Shown here: one piece after another, positions 15,249 to 22,983 of the stretch
Layout: every line of letters starts with the position of its first letter
How positions within the stretch are numbered: the first letter of the stretch is position 1
Origin: Candidatus Obscuribacterales bacterium
Lineage (GTDB): Bacteria; Cyanobacteriota; Vampirovibrionia; Obscuribacterales; Obscuribacteraceae
NCBI GenBank assembly: GCA_949127735.1
Contig: CASBPX010000140.1
Span: 1 to 39,087, forward strand
Length of the DNA: 39,087 bases
Reading direction: 5' to 3'
Program-made: the position numbers and the translations under genes
Notes under the pieces: generated by a model
What the model was told of the DNA's origin: nothing
Database searches by the model: none
What the model saw: only the letters and a program-made list of their open reading frames with translations

Positions 15249-16046
15249 TTGGAGTCAATCTGGCAGGAGCCTTATCCGGAGTATGGATCTGATGGTTTGA
15301 AAATTGCCACACTTTTAAATCACACCGGCGAACAAACTAATTTTGATTATCATGATTGCCAAAGCCCGGCTGCTACTCCGCTTCTACAGCAGCTGCCCTC
15401 CTTGCACAAGTTTTTGCAAGATAGTGGTTTTAAGATCATGGGTTCGAGACTATTGCGCTTAGACCCGGGCACATTTTTGCATGAGCATCGTGACTTTGTT
15501 TACCTTGAAGACGTGCCGCGTTACCGTCTGCACATGCCGCTCATAACTAACGATCAAGCGTTCATCACCAGCCCCGGATTGCATGTGCATTTCAAAAAGG
15601 GTTATTTGTGGAAACTCGATCCAAAATCGACCATCCACAGTGCTTGCAATTTCGGCCCTGCGCCGCGCATTCATTTGATGCTCGACTGCTATGTAGAAGA
15701 AAAACTGCAGAGCCTTTTAGACAATCAGTTTCTTGATCAAGACGCGCTGCACAAACTACCTGACCTGACCGAAAGCGCGCGCCGAAGTTTATTGCAGGAA
15801 GCAAATGTGGCTATGCAAGCCGGCAATTTAAAAGCAGCAGAAGAAATTCTCTTAGCCAGTTTCTGCAAATACGATCTCTTTGCTCTTGAACCCGGTTTAA
15901 CTTCATACGATTTGCTCACTCAGTTCTTCAACCAACAAAAACCGTCTGCAGCACTGGACGAACGCCAGGCCTACTGGCAAGAACGTCTGGTGGAAGTTTA
16001 CCCAGAGCGTAAATCTCAGCAACTCGCTACCGCAGGAGCTAAATAG
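15249..16046 (+). CDS. Aspartyl/asparaginyl beta-hydroxylase-like Fe(II)/2-oxoglutarate oxygenase
   Basis: A double-stranded beta-helix oxygenase of the AspH family. The metal-binding HxD sits in LHEHRDFVYL (His80/Asp82 from this start), the distal His in STIHSACNFG (His130) and the 2-oxoglutarate Arg in PRIHLMLD (Arg140), all intact. About 95 helical C-terminal residues are extra. It probably hydroxylates a free or carrier-bound amino acid in the pathway. The reported TTG (15249, 265 aa) has no ribosome binding site. The frame is open back to 15147 and a perfect AGGAG at 15150-15154 sits 7 nt before an in-frame ATT at 15162, which would add 29 residues. The true start may therefore be the rare codon ATT. 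First gene of the operon; its stop overlaps the next start. Confidence 0.82.
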   Translation: MESIWQEPYPEYGSDGLKIATLLNHTGEQTNFDYHDCQSPAATPLLQQLPSLHKFLQDSGFKIMGSRLLRLDPGTFLHEHRDFVYLEDVPRYRLHMPLITNDQAFITSPGLHVHFKKGYLWKLDPKSTIHSACNFGPAPRIHLMLDCYVEEKLQSLLDNQFLDQDALHKLPDLTESARRSLLQEANVAMQAGNLKAAEEILLASFCKYDLFALEPGLTSYDLLTQFFNQQKPSAALDERQAYWQERLVEVYPERKSQQLATAGAK

Positions 16047-17689
16047 TGGAAGCCCTGACATTTTCAATTTTTGTCGGTCAGAGCCAGGGCGTATCTAAAT
16101 TTGCCCCTACTTGTTCGATGCCATCGCTGACCGCGTATCAGGCGCAAAAGAAAATTCAAGTTGTCTCCACCAGCCAGCTCAATTTTGGCAATGAAATCAG
16201 TCAGGGCGAACAAGAAAATCTTGCTGGCCAAACTCAAGCGTCGGCGCTGTTTTATCAATTACGCCTGGAAGCAGCACTGGCAGCTGGTGCCAGCGCAGTG
16301 AACAGCCAGAATGTGCCCAGTTATTTTCCTGGCCCCATTATTCCAGGCCCTGGCGGACCACACTGCCACGAGGTCAATCGCGGCAATTTATTGTTTGATC
16401 AGTTTCAAAATTTAGTTGCCTTCGACAGCAAAACCATCGCTCGTTTAGAAAGAATAGGCAAGGCAGTTGCGCAAACAGTCGACACCGATCTTTTCACCAG
16501 CCCTGCGGAAGTGAAAGAGCCCTGGGCCTGGACAGGTATTAGCGCTCCAACACTGTCATTCTTGCATCAGACCGTCGTCACTGGTGTTGACGAAGAAGCT
16601 AAACTCGACGCCGATAGAGCTGTGGGAGCTCTATCAGCTTTTAAAGAGCATGTGCAAGGGCTTTATCAAAAAGCACGACACAACAATTTTGCCCAGGCAG
16701 ATTCTGTAGCGATGCTGAACACTATAGGTACAGCCTGGCACCATTCAATTACTTTTGACGCTCCACAAGACGCCGAGCCATTGGCACAGGCACTAGCATT
16801 TTTGCAAGAAAATCATAGTGGCATCACTAACGACAATCTTTTGTATGTGCTTTTTGAATTGGAAGCGCTTATTAGCTACAAAACTATGAGTGCTGGTTTG
16901 CAAACCTTTGCAGCCGGCGTTTTCGCCGGTAACTTCGTAGAAGTAGCGCTCTATCCGCTGGGAAGGTTGGGCGCAACCGAATTTTGCGTGCGCGAGCGTT
17001 TGTTTGATGAAGTGATTAACCTCGTCGGCCGCGGCTTTGCACCAGTTGTAATCAACGAAATGGGTCTGGTTGCCGATGGCAATCACCGCGTTACCGCTTC
17101 TTGGATCTGGAATATTCTCAAACACACAGCAGACAAAAACCTAGACTGGTCAATGGATTGCCCTGAGTTTCAAAAAGCCACTGCTGAATATTTTGAACAA
17201 TCAAAAGAAAGTGCCGTGTCGCGGCATGAGGCACTGAGTCATCTGGCTTATTTCCTCTCGCGGCCTGAATATCGCTCAAAACTAAATACTTACATTCGCC
17301 CACTGCTGGCCGAATACGATTACATCAAAGAACTGCCAGTGGTGTTCTTACCTGAATATTTATCGCAGGCCGTAGTCAAATCACACTATGACGAAGGCAC
17401 AAAAGTTGAAAGAGCTTGCCCGTCAGTCTACGAGACTCTGGCTAAAAACGACAAACTGGTTTTGCCACCCAGAGCCTCGTATCACTTTACTGATTCGGCA
17501 CTATTGCCGTGGTTTACGGTGCTGGGCCGTGACCTGCAAAACAGTACTCTAAAAGGCCAAAATTCGAATCATGCAAGTGACCAGCGTTTCGGCAACACAC
17601 ATAAAAATAGATTGTCAGCCAGAAAAATTCCGACTGGTGTGCGCAATCAAAACAAAAAAATCGTAAAAAGAGCAGTAAAACCGCTCTAA
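16046..17689 (+). CDS. Unrecognised protein with ParB/sulfiredoxin-like DGNHR motif
   Basis: 547 aa, no signal peptide or membrane span. The only motif I recognise is VINEMGLVADGNHRVTASWIW (DGNHR at 344-348), the active-site/nucleotide-binding loop style of ParB/sulfiredoxin-fold proteins, including the free-serine kinase SbnI of staphyloferrin B synthesis. The N-terminal third has a conserved-looking Pro/Gly/His patch (SYFPGPIIPGPGGPHCHEV) that could bind metal. The middle is helical and the last 50 residues are basic (RKIPTGVRNQNKKIVK). The GTG start overlaps the preceding stop by one base (TAGTG) and is preceded by AGGAG with 7-nt spacing. A kinase or amino-acid-activating role is possible but unproven. 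Confidence 0.75.
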   Translation: MEALTFSIFVGQSQGVSKFAPTCSMPSLTAYQAQKKIQVVSTSQLNFGNEISQGEQENLAGQTQASALFYQLRLEAALAAGASAVNSQNVPSYFPGPIIPGPGGPHCHEVNRGNLLFDQFQNLVAFDSKTIARLERIGKAVAQTVDTDLFTSPAEVKEPWAWTGISAPTLSFLHQTVVTGVDEEAKLDADRAVGALSAFKEHVQGLYQKARHNNFAQADSVAMLNTIGTAWHHSITFDAPQDAEPLAQALAFLQENHSGITNDNLLYVLFELEALISYKTMSAGLQTFAAGVFAGNFVEVALYPLGRLGATEFCVRERLFDEVINLVGRGFAPVVINEMGLVADGNHRVTASWIWNILKHTADKNLDWSMDCPEFQKATAEYFEQSKESAVSRHEALSHLAYFLSRPEYRSKLNTYIRPLLAEYDYIKELPVVFLPEYLSQAVVKSHYDEGTKVERACPSVYETLAKNDKLVLPPRASYHFTDSALLPWFTVLGRDLQNSTLKGQNSNHASDQRFGNTHKNRLSARKIPTGVRNQNKKIVKRAVKPL

Positions 17690-17709
17690 CAGGGGCAGGA
17701 GAAAAGACC

Positions 17710-18684
17710 ATGAGAATTGCATTTTTAGGAAAAGGCGGCGCCGGCAAAACCACTACAGCAGCTGGTTTTATTCGCTATCTGGCGAAGAAAAAACCATATG
17801 TATTGGCTATTGACGCCGACGTCAACGCCCATCTGCGTGGAGCATTGCACCTTGATAATTTGCAAGGCGAAGCACATGAATTAGGCGAGGTCAAAGACGA
17901 AATTATCGCCTATTTGAAAGGTGAACGCACAGACCTGGGCGAACTTACCATGGTTGGTACCACTCCACCTTCACTAAAATCAAATTTCATCGCTGTCAGC
18001 CCCAGCGATCCGCTTATTAAAAAATATGCGCAAACCAGCGGTAATATCGCCCTTTTAACAGTGGGCACCTACAAAGAAAGCGATGTTGGCGGTGCTTGCT
18101 ACCACGTTAAGCTCACCGGTTTGCAATCATTCTTCCATCATTTGCTTGATGGCGACAGCGATGTTGTCGTAGCTGACACTACTGCCGGTACCGATAATGT
18201 GGCCACTTCACTTTCATTCGCCTATGACATGAACGTCTTTGTGGTTGAGCCAACCAAAAAATCTGTTCAAGTCTATCTTGATTATCTGCAAGTGGCTCCC
18301 CACCTTGCTGAGCGCACATATGTTATTGCCAATAAAGTCGACACACCTGAAGACGAACTATTCATCATTAAACACGTAGGCCAAGAAAAATTGCTTGGTG
18401 CAGTGCCGCAATCACGCCACCTGAAACGCTTTGAACAGGGCAAGCGTGAAGCGCTTGACGATTTCATGAAAGAACAAGAAGTAGTCTTTGAAAAAGTTCT
18501 CACTACTTTAGAAAGCAAAAAGCGCAACTGGACTGATTACCTGACACGCTTGAGAGCGACCCACACCAAGGTTTGCCGCGACTGGTTAGATGATTATTTT
18601 GATCAAAAATTAGACAGCGGGCTCGACCATGACTTCACTTACGAGAAAGTCTTAAGCCGAGTAAAAAGTCTGACTACGGTTTAA
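17710..18684 (+). CDS. CooC/MinD-type P-loop ATPase, copy 1
   Basis: 324 aa. Deviant Walker A KGGAGKTT (8-15, with the signature Lys8), switch I-like AIDADVNAHLRGAL, and a Walker B/switch II-like block VVADTTAGTDNVATSL that replaces the DxEAG of classical CooC. NKVD provides base recognition. The family (SIMIBI class: CooC, NifH, MinD, ArsA) couples ATP-driven dimerisation to metal insertion, electron delivery or positioning. It is strongly similar along its length to the second ATPase of the same operon (both share GNIALLTVGTY, the DTTAGTDN block and a C-terminal FTYEK motif). ATG preceded by AGGAG. Its target is unknown; metal loading of an operon enzyme or a role in product assembly is possible. 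Confidence 0.8.
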   Translation: MRIAFLGKGGAGKTTTAAGFIRYLAKKKPYVLAIDADVNAHLRGALHLDNLQGEAHELGEVKDEIIAYLKGERTDLGELTMVGTTPPSLKSNFIAVSPSDPLIKKYAQTSGNIALLTVGTYKESDVGGACYHVKLTGLQSFFHHLLDGDSDVVVADTTAGTDNVATSLSFAYDMNVFVVEPTKKSVQVYLDYLQVAPHLAERTYVIANKVDTPEDELFIIKHVGQEKLLGAVPQSRHLKRFEQGKREALDDFMKEQEVVFEKVLTTLESKKRNWTDYLTRLRATHTKVCRDWLDDYFDQKLDSGLDHDFTYEKVLSRVKSLTTV

Positions 18685-18702
18685 GAGCTAAACGAGAATA
18701 AA

Positions 18703-20217
18703 ATGTCAATTACAACTTCAGTATCTAATTTAGAACAGATAAAAGCAGAAAGAGCGCCGGAAAATCTTGTTCTGACGCCAAAAATCCATCCGCTGATAAA
18801 GAAATTTCTGGCGGAAAGAGAGACACTACTAGAGCTCACACGCGCTCTAGGAAGCCCACTGAATGTGCTTTTCCCCGAACTGATTGGTGAGAATGTAGAA
18901 GGCTTTCAAAAAACATTCCGCGACCTCAATGTAATCGGCAAAATATTCTTCGCTCACAAATGCAATCAATCTGATTCATTAACAAGACGCCTGGCGGTTG
19001 AAAATGCCAATCTCGATGTCAGCTCAGTCAATGAATTAAGACACGCTCTTGGTAGCGGTTTCGATGCCACCCGCATCGAAGCCACCGGGCCCAAAAACGC
19101 TGAGTTTCTTGGTCTGGCTATTCAACAGGGCATCACCATTGCCGTGGATAGCATTTCTGAACTGAAGATGATTTTGACACTGCGAGCAGTGCTCAAAGTG
19201 AAAAAAGCGACCAAGATTCTCCTTCGCCTCTCTGGTTTCGAAGCCAATCACAGCAAATTTCTCAATAAAGGCAGCCGTTTCGGTGTGCCTTTGAAAGAAG
19301 CCAATATTGCTTTTGATATTCTCGAAGCTAATCGCAAAGAAGTGGAATTGCTCGGTTTTTCTTTCCACTTAGATACAGTCAGTGTTCTAGAGCGCGCCAT
19401 TGCCATTGAAAATTGTCTTGAGCTTTTCGAAGAAGCTCTAACAAGAGACTTTGAGCCACGAGTGCTTAATATCGGCGGCGGCTATAAAGTCAATTATTTA
19501 GAAAACGAAGATGAATGGAACGCTTATGTCAGCGCCCTGAAAGAATCAGTGCTTGGCACAAGACCAAGCATGACCTGGCACAACAACGCTTTTGGTATGT
19601 CGTCAGACAAGGGCAAGTTGAAAGGCAATTTCAACAGCTACAGTTATTTTGATACCGAAACCGGCGGTGATTTCTTAGATGAATTGCTCGGCCAGCGTTT
19701 TGCCAATCTAGGCGACGCCACTGCCGCCAGTATCATTCGCGACAATATGATCGAGCTCTGGATCGAACCGGGTCGCTCACTGGTTGAGCAAACAGGCATT
19801 ACCGTTGCCCGGGTGAACTCAGTACGCACCTCAAGCCGCAATGAACCAATCATTTGCTTGAATATGAAACGCCAGGATATATCATTCCTTGATCAAGAAA
19901 TTTTTGTCGATCCGGTAGTGATCGAAAAAGATCCCCTTCCAGATTCACCAGACGCCCAGCCTGTGGGCGTCTATTTTGCCGGTAACCTCTGCCTTGAATC
20001 AGACTTGATTTACCGCCATTTGACTTATGTGAAAAAGTTGCCAAAGCCAGGCGATTTGGTCGTATTCGTCAATAGTGCCGGTTACTTCATGGACTTTTCG
20101 GCTTCAACTTCAATAATGCATCCCATTGCTAAAAAAGTAGCGGTGATGGAACGACAGGGTAAATTTACCTGGATGCTCGACTCAGAATATGTGCCTTACT
20201 GGGAAGAATTGCCATAG
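18703..20217 (+). CDS. PLP-dependent decarboxylase, Orn/Lys/Arg/DAP group 2 (LysA/SbnH-like)
   Basis: 504 aa, alanine-racemase-type (fold III). The PLP lysine lies in FFAHKCNQSDS (Lys86). The glycine loop is VLNIGGGYKV, the phosphate/substrate motif IEPGRSLVEQTG, and the cross-subunit catalytic Cys in GNLCLESDLI (Cys430, the family's CxSxD position). These support a real decarboxylase of an amino acid or of a condensed amino-acid intermediate. It is longer than DAP decarboxylase (about 420 aa), with insertions around residues 290-330. Placed 18 bp after the ATPase and upstream of the cysteine-synthase fusion. The pairing recalls SbnA/SbnH of staphyloferrin B biosynthesis; the substrate is not readable from sequence. 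Confidence 0.85.
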   Translation: MSITTSVSNLEQIKAERAPENLVLTPKIHPLIKKFLAERETLLELTRALGSPLNVLFPELIGENVEGFQKTFRDLNVIGKIFFAHKCNQSDSLTRRLAVENANLDVSSVNELRHALGSGFDATRIEATGPKNAEFLGLAIQQGITIAVDSISELKMILTLRAVLKVKKATKILLRLSGFEANHSKFLNKGSRFGVPLKEANIAFDILEANRKEVELLGFSFHLDTVSVLERAIAIENCLELFEEALTRDFEPRVLNIGGGYKVNYLENEDEWNAYVSALKESVLGTRPSMTWHNNAFGMSSDKGKLKGNFNSYSYFDTETGGDFLDELLGQRFANLGDATAASIIRDNMIELWIEPGRSLVEQTGITVARVNSVRTSSRNEPIICLNMKRQDISFLDQEIFVDPVVIEKDPLPDSPDAQPVGVYFAGNLCLESDLIYRHLTYVKKLPKPGDLVVFVNSAGYFMDFSASTSIMHPIAKKVAVMERQGKFTWMLDSEYVPYWEELP

Positions 20218-20268
20218 ATGGAAGTCTCAGACCATCAACCTTTGTAGAACACTCGGAGATAATTCAAA

Positions 20269-21648
20269 ATGTTAGTCAAACATGTCAGTGAGCTAATCGG
20301 CAATACACCATTGTTCGAAATACCGCCACAAGTGCATGGCCTAAAAAATATCAATCTCTATGCCAAGCTCGAGCTGCTCAATCCCTTTGGCTCGGTAAAA
20401 GATAAAAGCGCATGGAATGTACTCAAAGACGATATTGAACAAATTGCCCGCGAAGGCAAAACCGTAATTGAATCATCAAGCGGCAACATGGCTAAAGCAA
20501 TGCAATTAGTCTGTTCAGCTTATGGTGTGCCTTTCAAAATTGTCACCAACCGCATTAAAGTGCGCGAAGTCAAACAAATTTTGCAATTGCTGGGCGCTGA
20601 CGTTGACGAGTTGCCCGGTTTGTCCGAATGTCCAGATCCCACAGATCCTAACGATCCAATCACTTTCATCGAACAAATTATGTCGGCCAGCCCCGGCAAG
20701 TATTTCCATACCTCACAATACACCAACGAAAAAAATATCCATGCTCACTACAACTCTACCGGGCGCGAAGTCTGGGAAGATTTGCAGGCAGCAAATGCCG
20801 GCGAAGTAGACTATTTCATCGGTGGCCTCGGCACAACCGGCTCTACTCGTGGTGCCGGCACTTTTCTTAAAGAAAAGAATGAGCAGATGAAAAACGTGGG
20901 TGTTATCGCCAGCAAAGGTCAACTGCTGCCCGGTATCAGAAACGTAGACGAAATGTACGAAGTGGGCTTGTTCAGAAAAGACTTCTACGACGATATTATT
21001 GAAGTATCAATGGACGAATCAATCGATGCCATGCTCGATCTGATTCGCAAATGCGGCATTTTAGCTGGCCCTACTGGTGGTGGCAGCCTGGCCGCCGCGC
21101 TCAAATACTTTAAAGAAATTGACGGCACACTAACACGCAAACACAATGCAGTCTTCATCGTCTGTGACCGAGTTGAGTGGTATCTTTCTTACCTGCAAAA
21201 ATATAGACCAGAATTGTTTGGTCTGTCAGTGAAAAAAGATTCGCTTAAGGCTATTACAAAAGAACAGGCCGATAACGCACCTGAAGTCGACTGCGACAAA
21301 TTAGAAAATCTGCTCGCTCAGACCGTCAAGCCATTGATTGTCGATATGCGCGGCAGCCTGGCCTTTAAGGCTTCACGCATACCAGGCTCACTAAACATTC
21401 CTACAGACGGACTAGAAGACATTGCCGATATGGGCGTGCCTTTTGCCAACGATCAAAAAGTTGTACTGGTTTGCCCTACTGGTGAAGTGTCAAAACGCTT
21501 CGCCGCTTACTTCAAAACCAAAGGTGTCGATATAAGCAGTCTGGAAGGTGGCTTTGTCGGCTGGCGCGATGCCGGTAAGACAACAGAAAGGGCCAAACAG
21601 GATGGTGTAAGAAAGAGTTTGGTGGGCGTCGGTTCAGGCTCAAAATAA
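20269..21648 (+). CDS. Cysteine synthase-like PLP enzyme fused to a rhodanese domain
   Basis: 459 aa. Residues 1-320 are a fold-type II PLP enzyme of the CysK/CysM/SbnA group: PLP lysine in NPFGSVKDKSA (Lys44), substrate loop ESSSGNM (canonical is TSGNTG), phosphate loop GGLGTTGSTRG, and a C-terminal AGPTGGGSLAA. Residues about 345-440 are a rhodanese domain with its active-site cysteine present (VCPTGEVSKR, Cys402). The enzyme probably performs beta-replacement on an activated serine, with sulfur carried by the rhodanese as persulfide or with an amine nucleophile as in SbnA. The non-canonical substrate loop argues against plain cysteine synthesis. GGAG precedes the ATG. Confidence 0.88.
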   Translation: MLVKHVSELIGNTPLFEIPPQVHGLKNINLYAKLELLNPFGSVKDKSAWNVLKDDIEQIAREGKTVIESSSGNMAKAMQLVCSAYGVPFKIVTNRIKVREVKQILQLLGADVDELPGLSECPDPTDPNDPITFIEQIMSASPGKYFHTSQYTNEKNIHAHYNSTGREVWEDLQAANAGEVDYFIGGLGTTGSTRGAGTFLKEKNEQMKNVGVIASKGQLLPGIRNVDEMYEVGLFRKDFYDDIIEVSMDESIDAMLDLIRKCGILAGPTGGGSLAAALKYFKEIDGTLTRKHNAVFIVCDRVEWYLSYLQKYRPELFGLSVKKDSLKAITKEQADNAPEVDCDKLENLLAQTVKPLIVDMRGSLAFKASRIPGSLNIPTDGLEDIADMGVPFANDQKVVLVCPTGEVSKRFAAYFKTKGVDISSLEGGFVGWRDAGKTTERAKQDGVRKSLVGVGSGSK

Positions 21649-21699
21649 ACATCAGAAATCAGAGACCAATAAAAAGTACACAGTTCACAGGAACAAACA

Positions 21700-22974
21700 A
21701 TGACCAGCTGTCAAATCAAAGAGCAAGATGCCACTGACACTTTAAACGTGGCCAACACGTTAGACGTGGAGAGTTTCAGAAAACAGTTCCCTATTTTTGC
21801 TAATCATCCTGATCTAATTTATTTTGACAGTGCCAGCACAACGCAAAAACCGCAAATAGTTGTAGACGAACTGCTCGACTATTACACAAATCGTTGCGCT
21901 AATGCCGGTCGCGCCTCATATTCGTGGTCAACTCAACTGACTCGCGATATTGAAGAGACAAGAAAAAAAGTCGCGCAATTTCTCAATTGCGAGGTAAAAA
22001 ACCTGGTCTTCACAGGTGGTGCCACCGACAGCCTCAATATGGCGGCGCTCAGCTATGGCCTCAACAATTTGGAAGACGGCGATGAAATCATGCTCTGCCA
22101 GCAAGATCACAAATCAGCTGTCTTGCCTTGGTACAACGTACAAGAGATGCTTCAGGCTCGAGGCAAAAACATCCACATCAAACACTTCACTATTCACGAA
22201 GTAGGCGACTATGATTTAAAGAGCATCAAAGCTCAACTTTCGCCACGCACAAAAGTCCTGGCCATGGCTCATGTACATCATGTTTTCGGCCTTGATATGG
22301 AAGTTGCAAAAATTCGCGAAATTGTTGGTGACGATGTAGTGATTTCACTTGATGCCAGCCAGAGTGTAGGGCATACAACAGTAGACGCCCAGACACTGCC
22401 TGTGGACATGATTTCGTTTTCAGGACACAAAATGTTCGCTGCCCCTGGTGTGGGCGGACTTTATATCGCCCCTCGCATCGCCGCCAAAATCAAACCCGTT
22501 CGTCTCGGCGGTCAGAGCCCAGTTGCCATCACCGAAAACGGTCTGGAATATTCGGCTAAGTCAATGCATCAATTAATTGAATGCGGCACTCTCAATATTC
22601 CTGCCATTTTGTCACTGGGCAAAGCCGTCGACTTCATCCAGTCAGTTGGTATTGACGCCATTGAAAAACAATTGAGCGATCTTACCGTTTATCTCTGGCA
22701 AAAACTTATGGACCTGCCCGGTCTGGCATTCGCGCCAGGCATCGGCATCTGTGGCTGCGACTCAGGCTTCGGAATTATTTCATTCCGCTTTGAGCAATTG
22801 GCTGCCCTTGATCTTACTTTCTTACTGGACGCCGAAAAAATCTTCGTCAGAGCCGGAGATCACTGCACCGAAAAAAGTGGCGAAGAAGATTATTTACGAG
22901 TGAGCATGCACGCTTATAACACCAAAGCTGAAATCGATCAGCTGGTGGAAGTATTACAAGCGGCTACGAACTAG
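21700..22974 (+). CDS. SufS/CsdA-like class V aminotransferase (cysteine desulfurase family, group II)
   Basis: 424 aa. After a 25-residue extension it follows SufS: FPIFANHPDLIYFDSASTTQ, RASYSWSTQLTRDIEE, FTGGATDSLNMAAL, DASQSVGH and the PLP-lysine motif SFSGHKMFAAPGVGGLY (Lys244). The catalytic-loop cysteine is retained in RAGDHCTEKS (Cys389), though the usual GHHC reads GDHC. It probably mobilises sulfur from cysteine, handing a persulfide to the upstream rhodanese domain, or acts as a related lyase on a pathway intermediate. AGGA lies upstream of the ATG. No SufBCDE or ThiI genes are near, so a dedicated rather than Fe-S housekeeping role is likely. Confidence 0.87.
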   Translation: MTSCQIKEQDATDTLNVANTLDVESFRKQFPIFANHPDLIYFDSASTTQKPQIVVDELLDYYTNRCANAGRASYSWSTQLTRDIEETRKKVAQFLNCEVKNLVFTGGATDSLNMAALSYGLNNLEDGDEIMLCQQDHKSAVLPWYNVQEMLQARGKNIHIKHFTIHEVGDYDLKSIKAQLSPRTKVLAMAHVHHVFGLDMEVAKIREIVGDDVVISLDASQSVGHTTVDAQTLPVDMISFSGHKMFAAPGVGGLYIAPRIAAKIKPVRLGGQSPVAITENGLEYSAKSMHQLIECGTLNIPAILSLGKAVDFIQSVGIDAIEKQLSDLTVYLWQKLMDLPGLAFAPGIGICGCDSGFGIISFRFEQLAALDLTFLLDAEKIFVRAGDHCTEKSGEEDYLRVSMHAYNTKAEIDQLVEVLQAATN

Positions 22975-22983
22975 AGAATAAAA

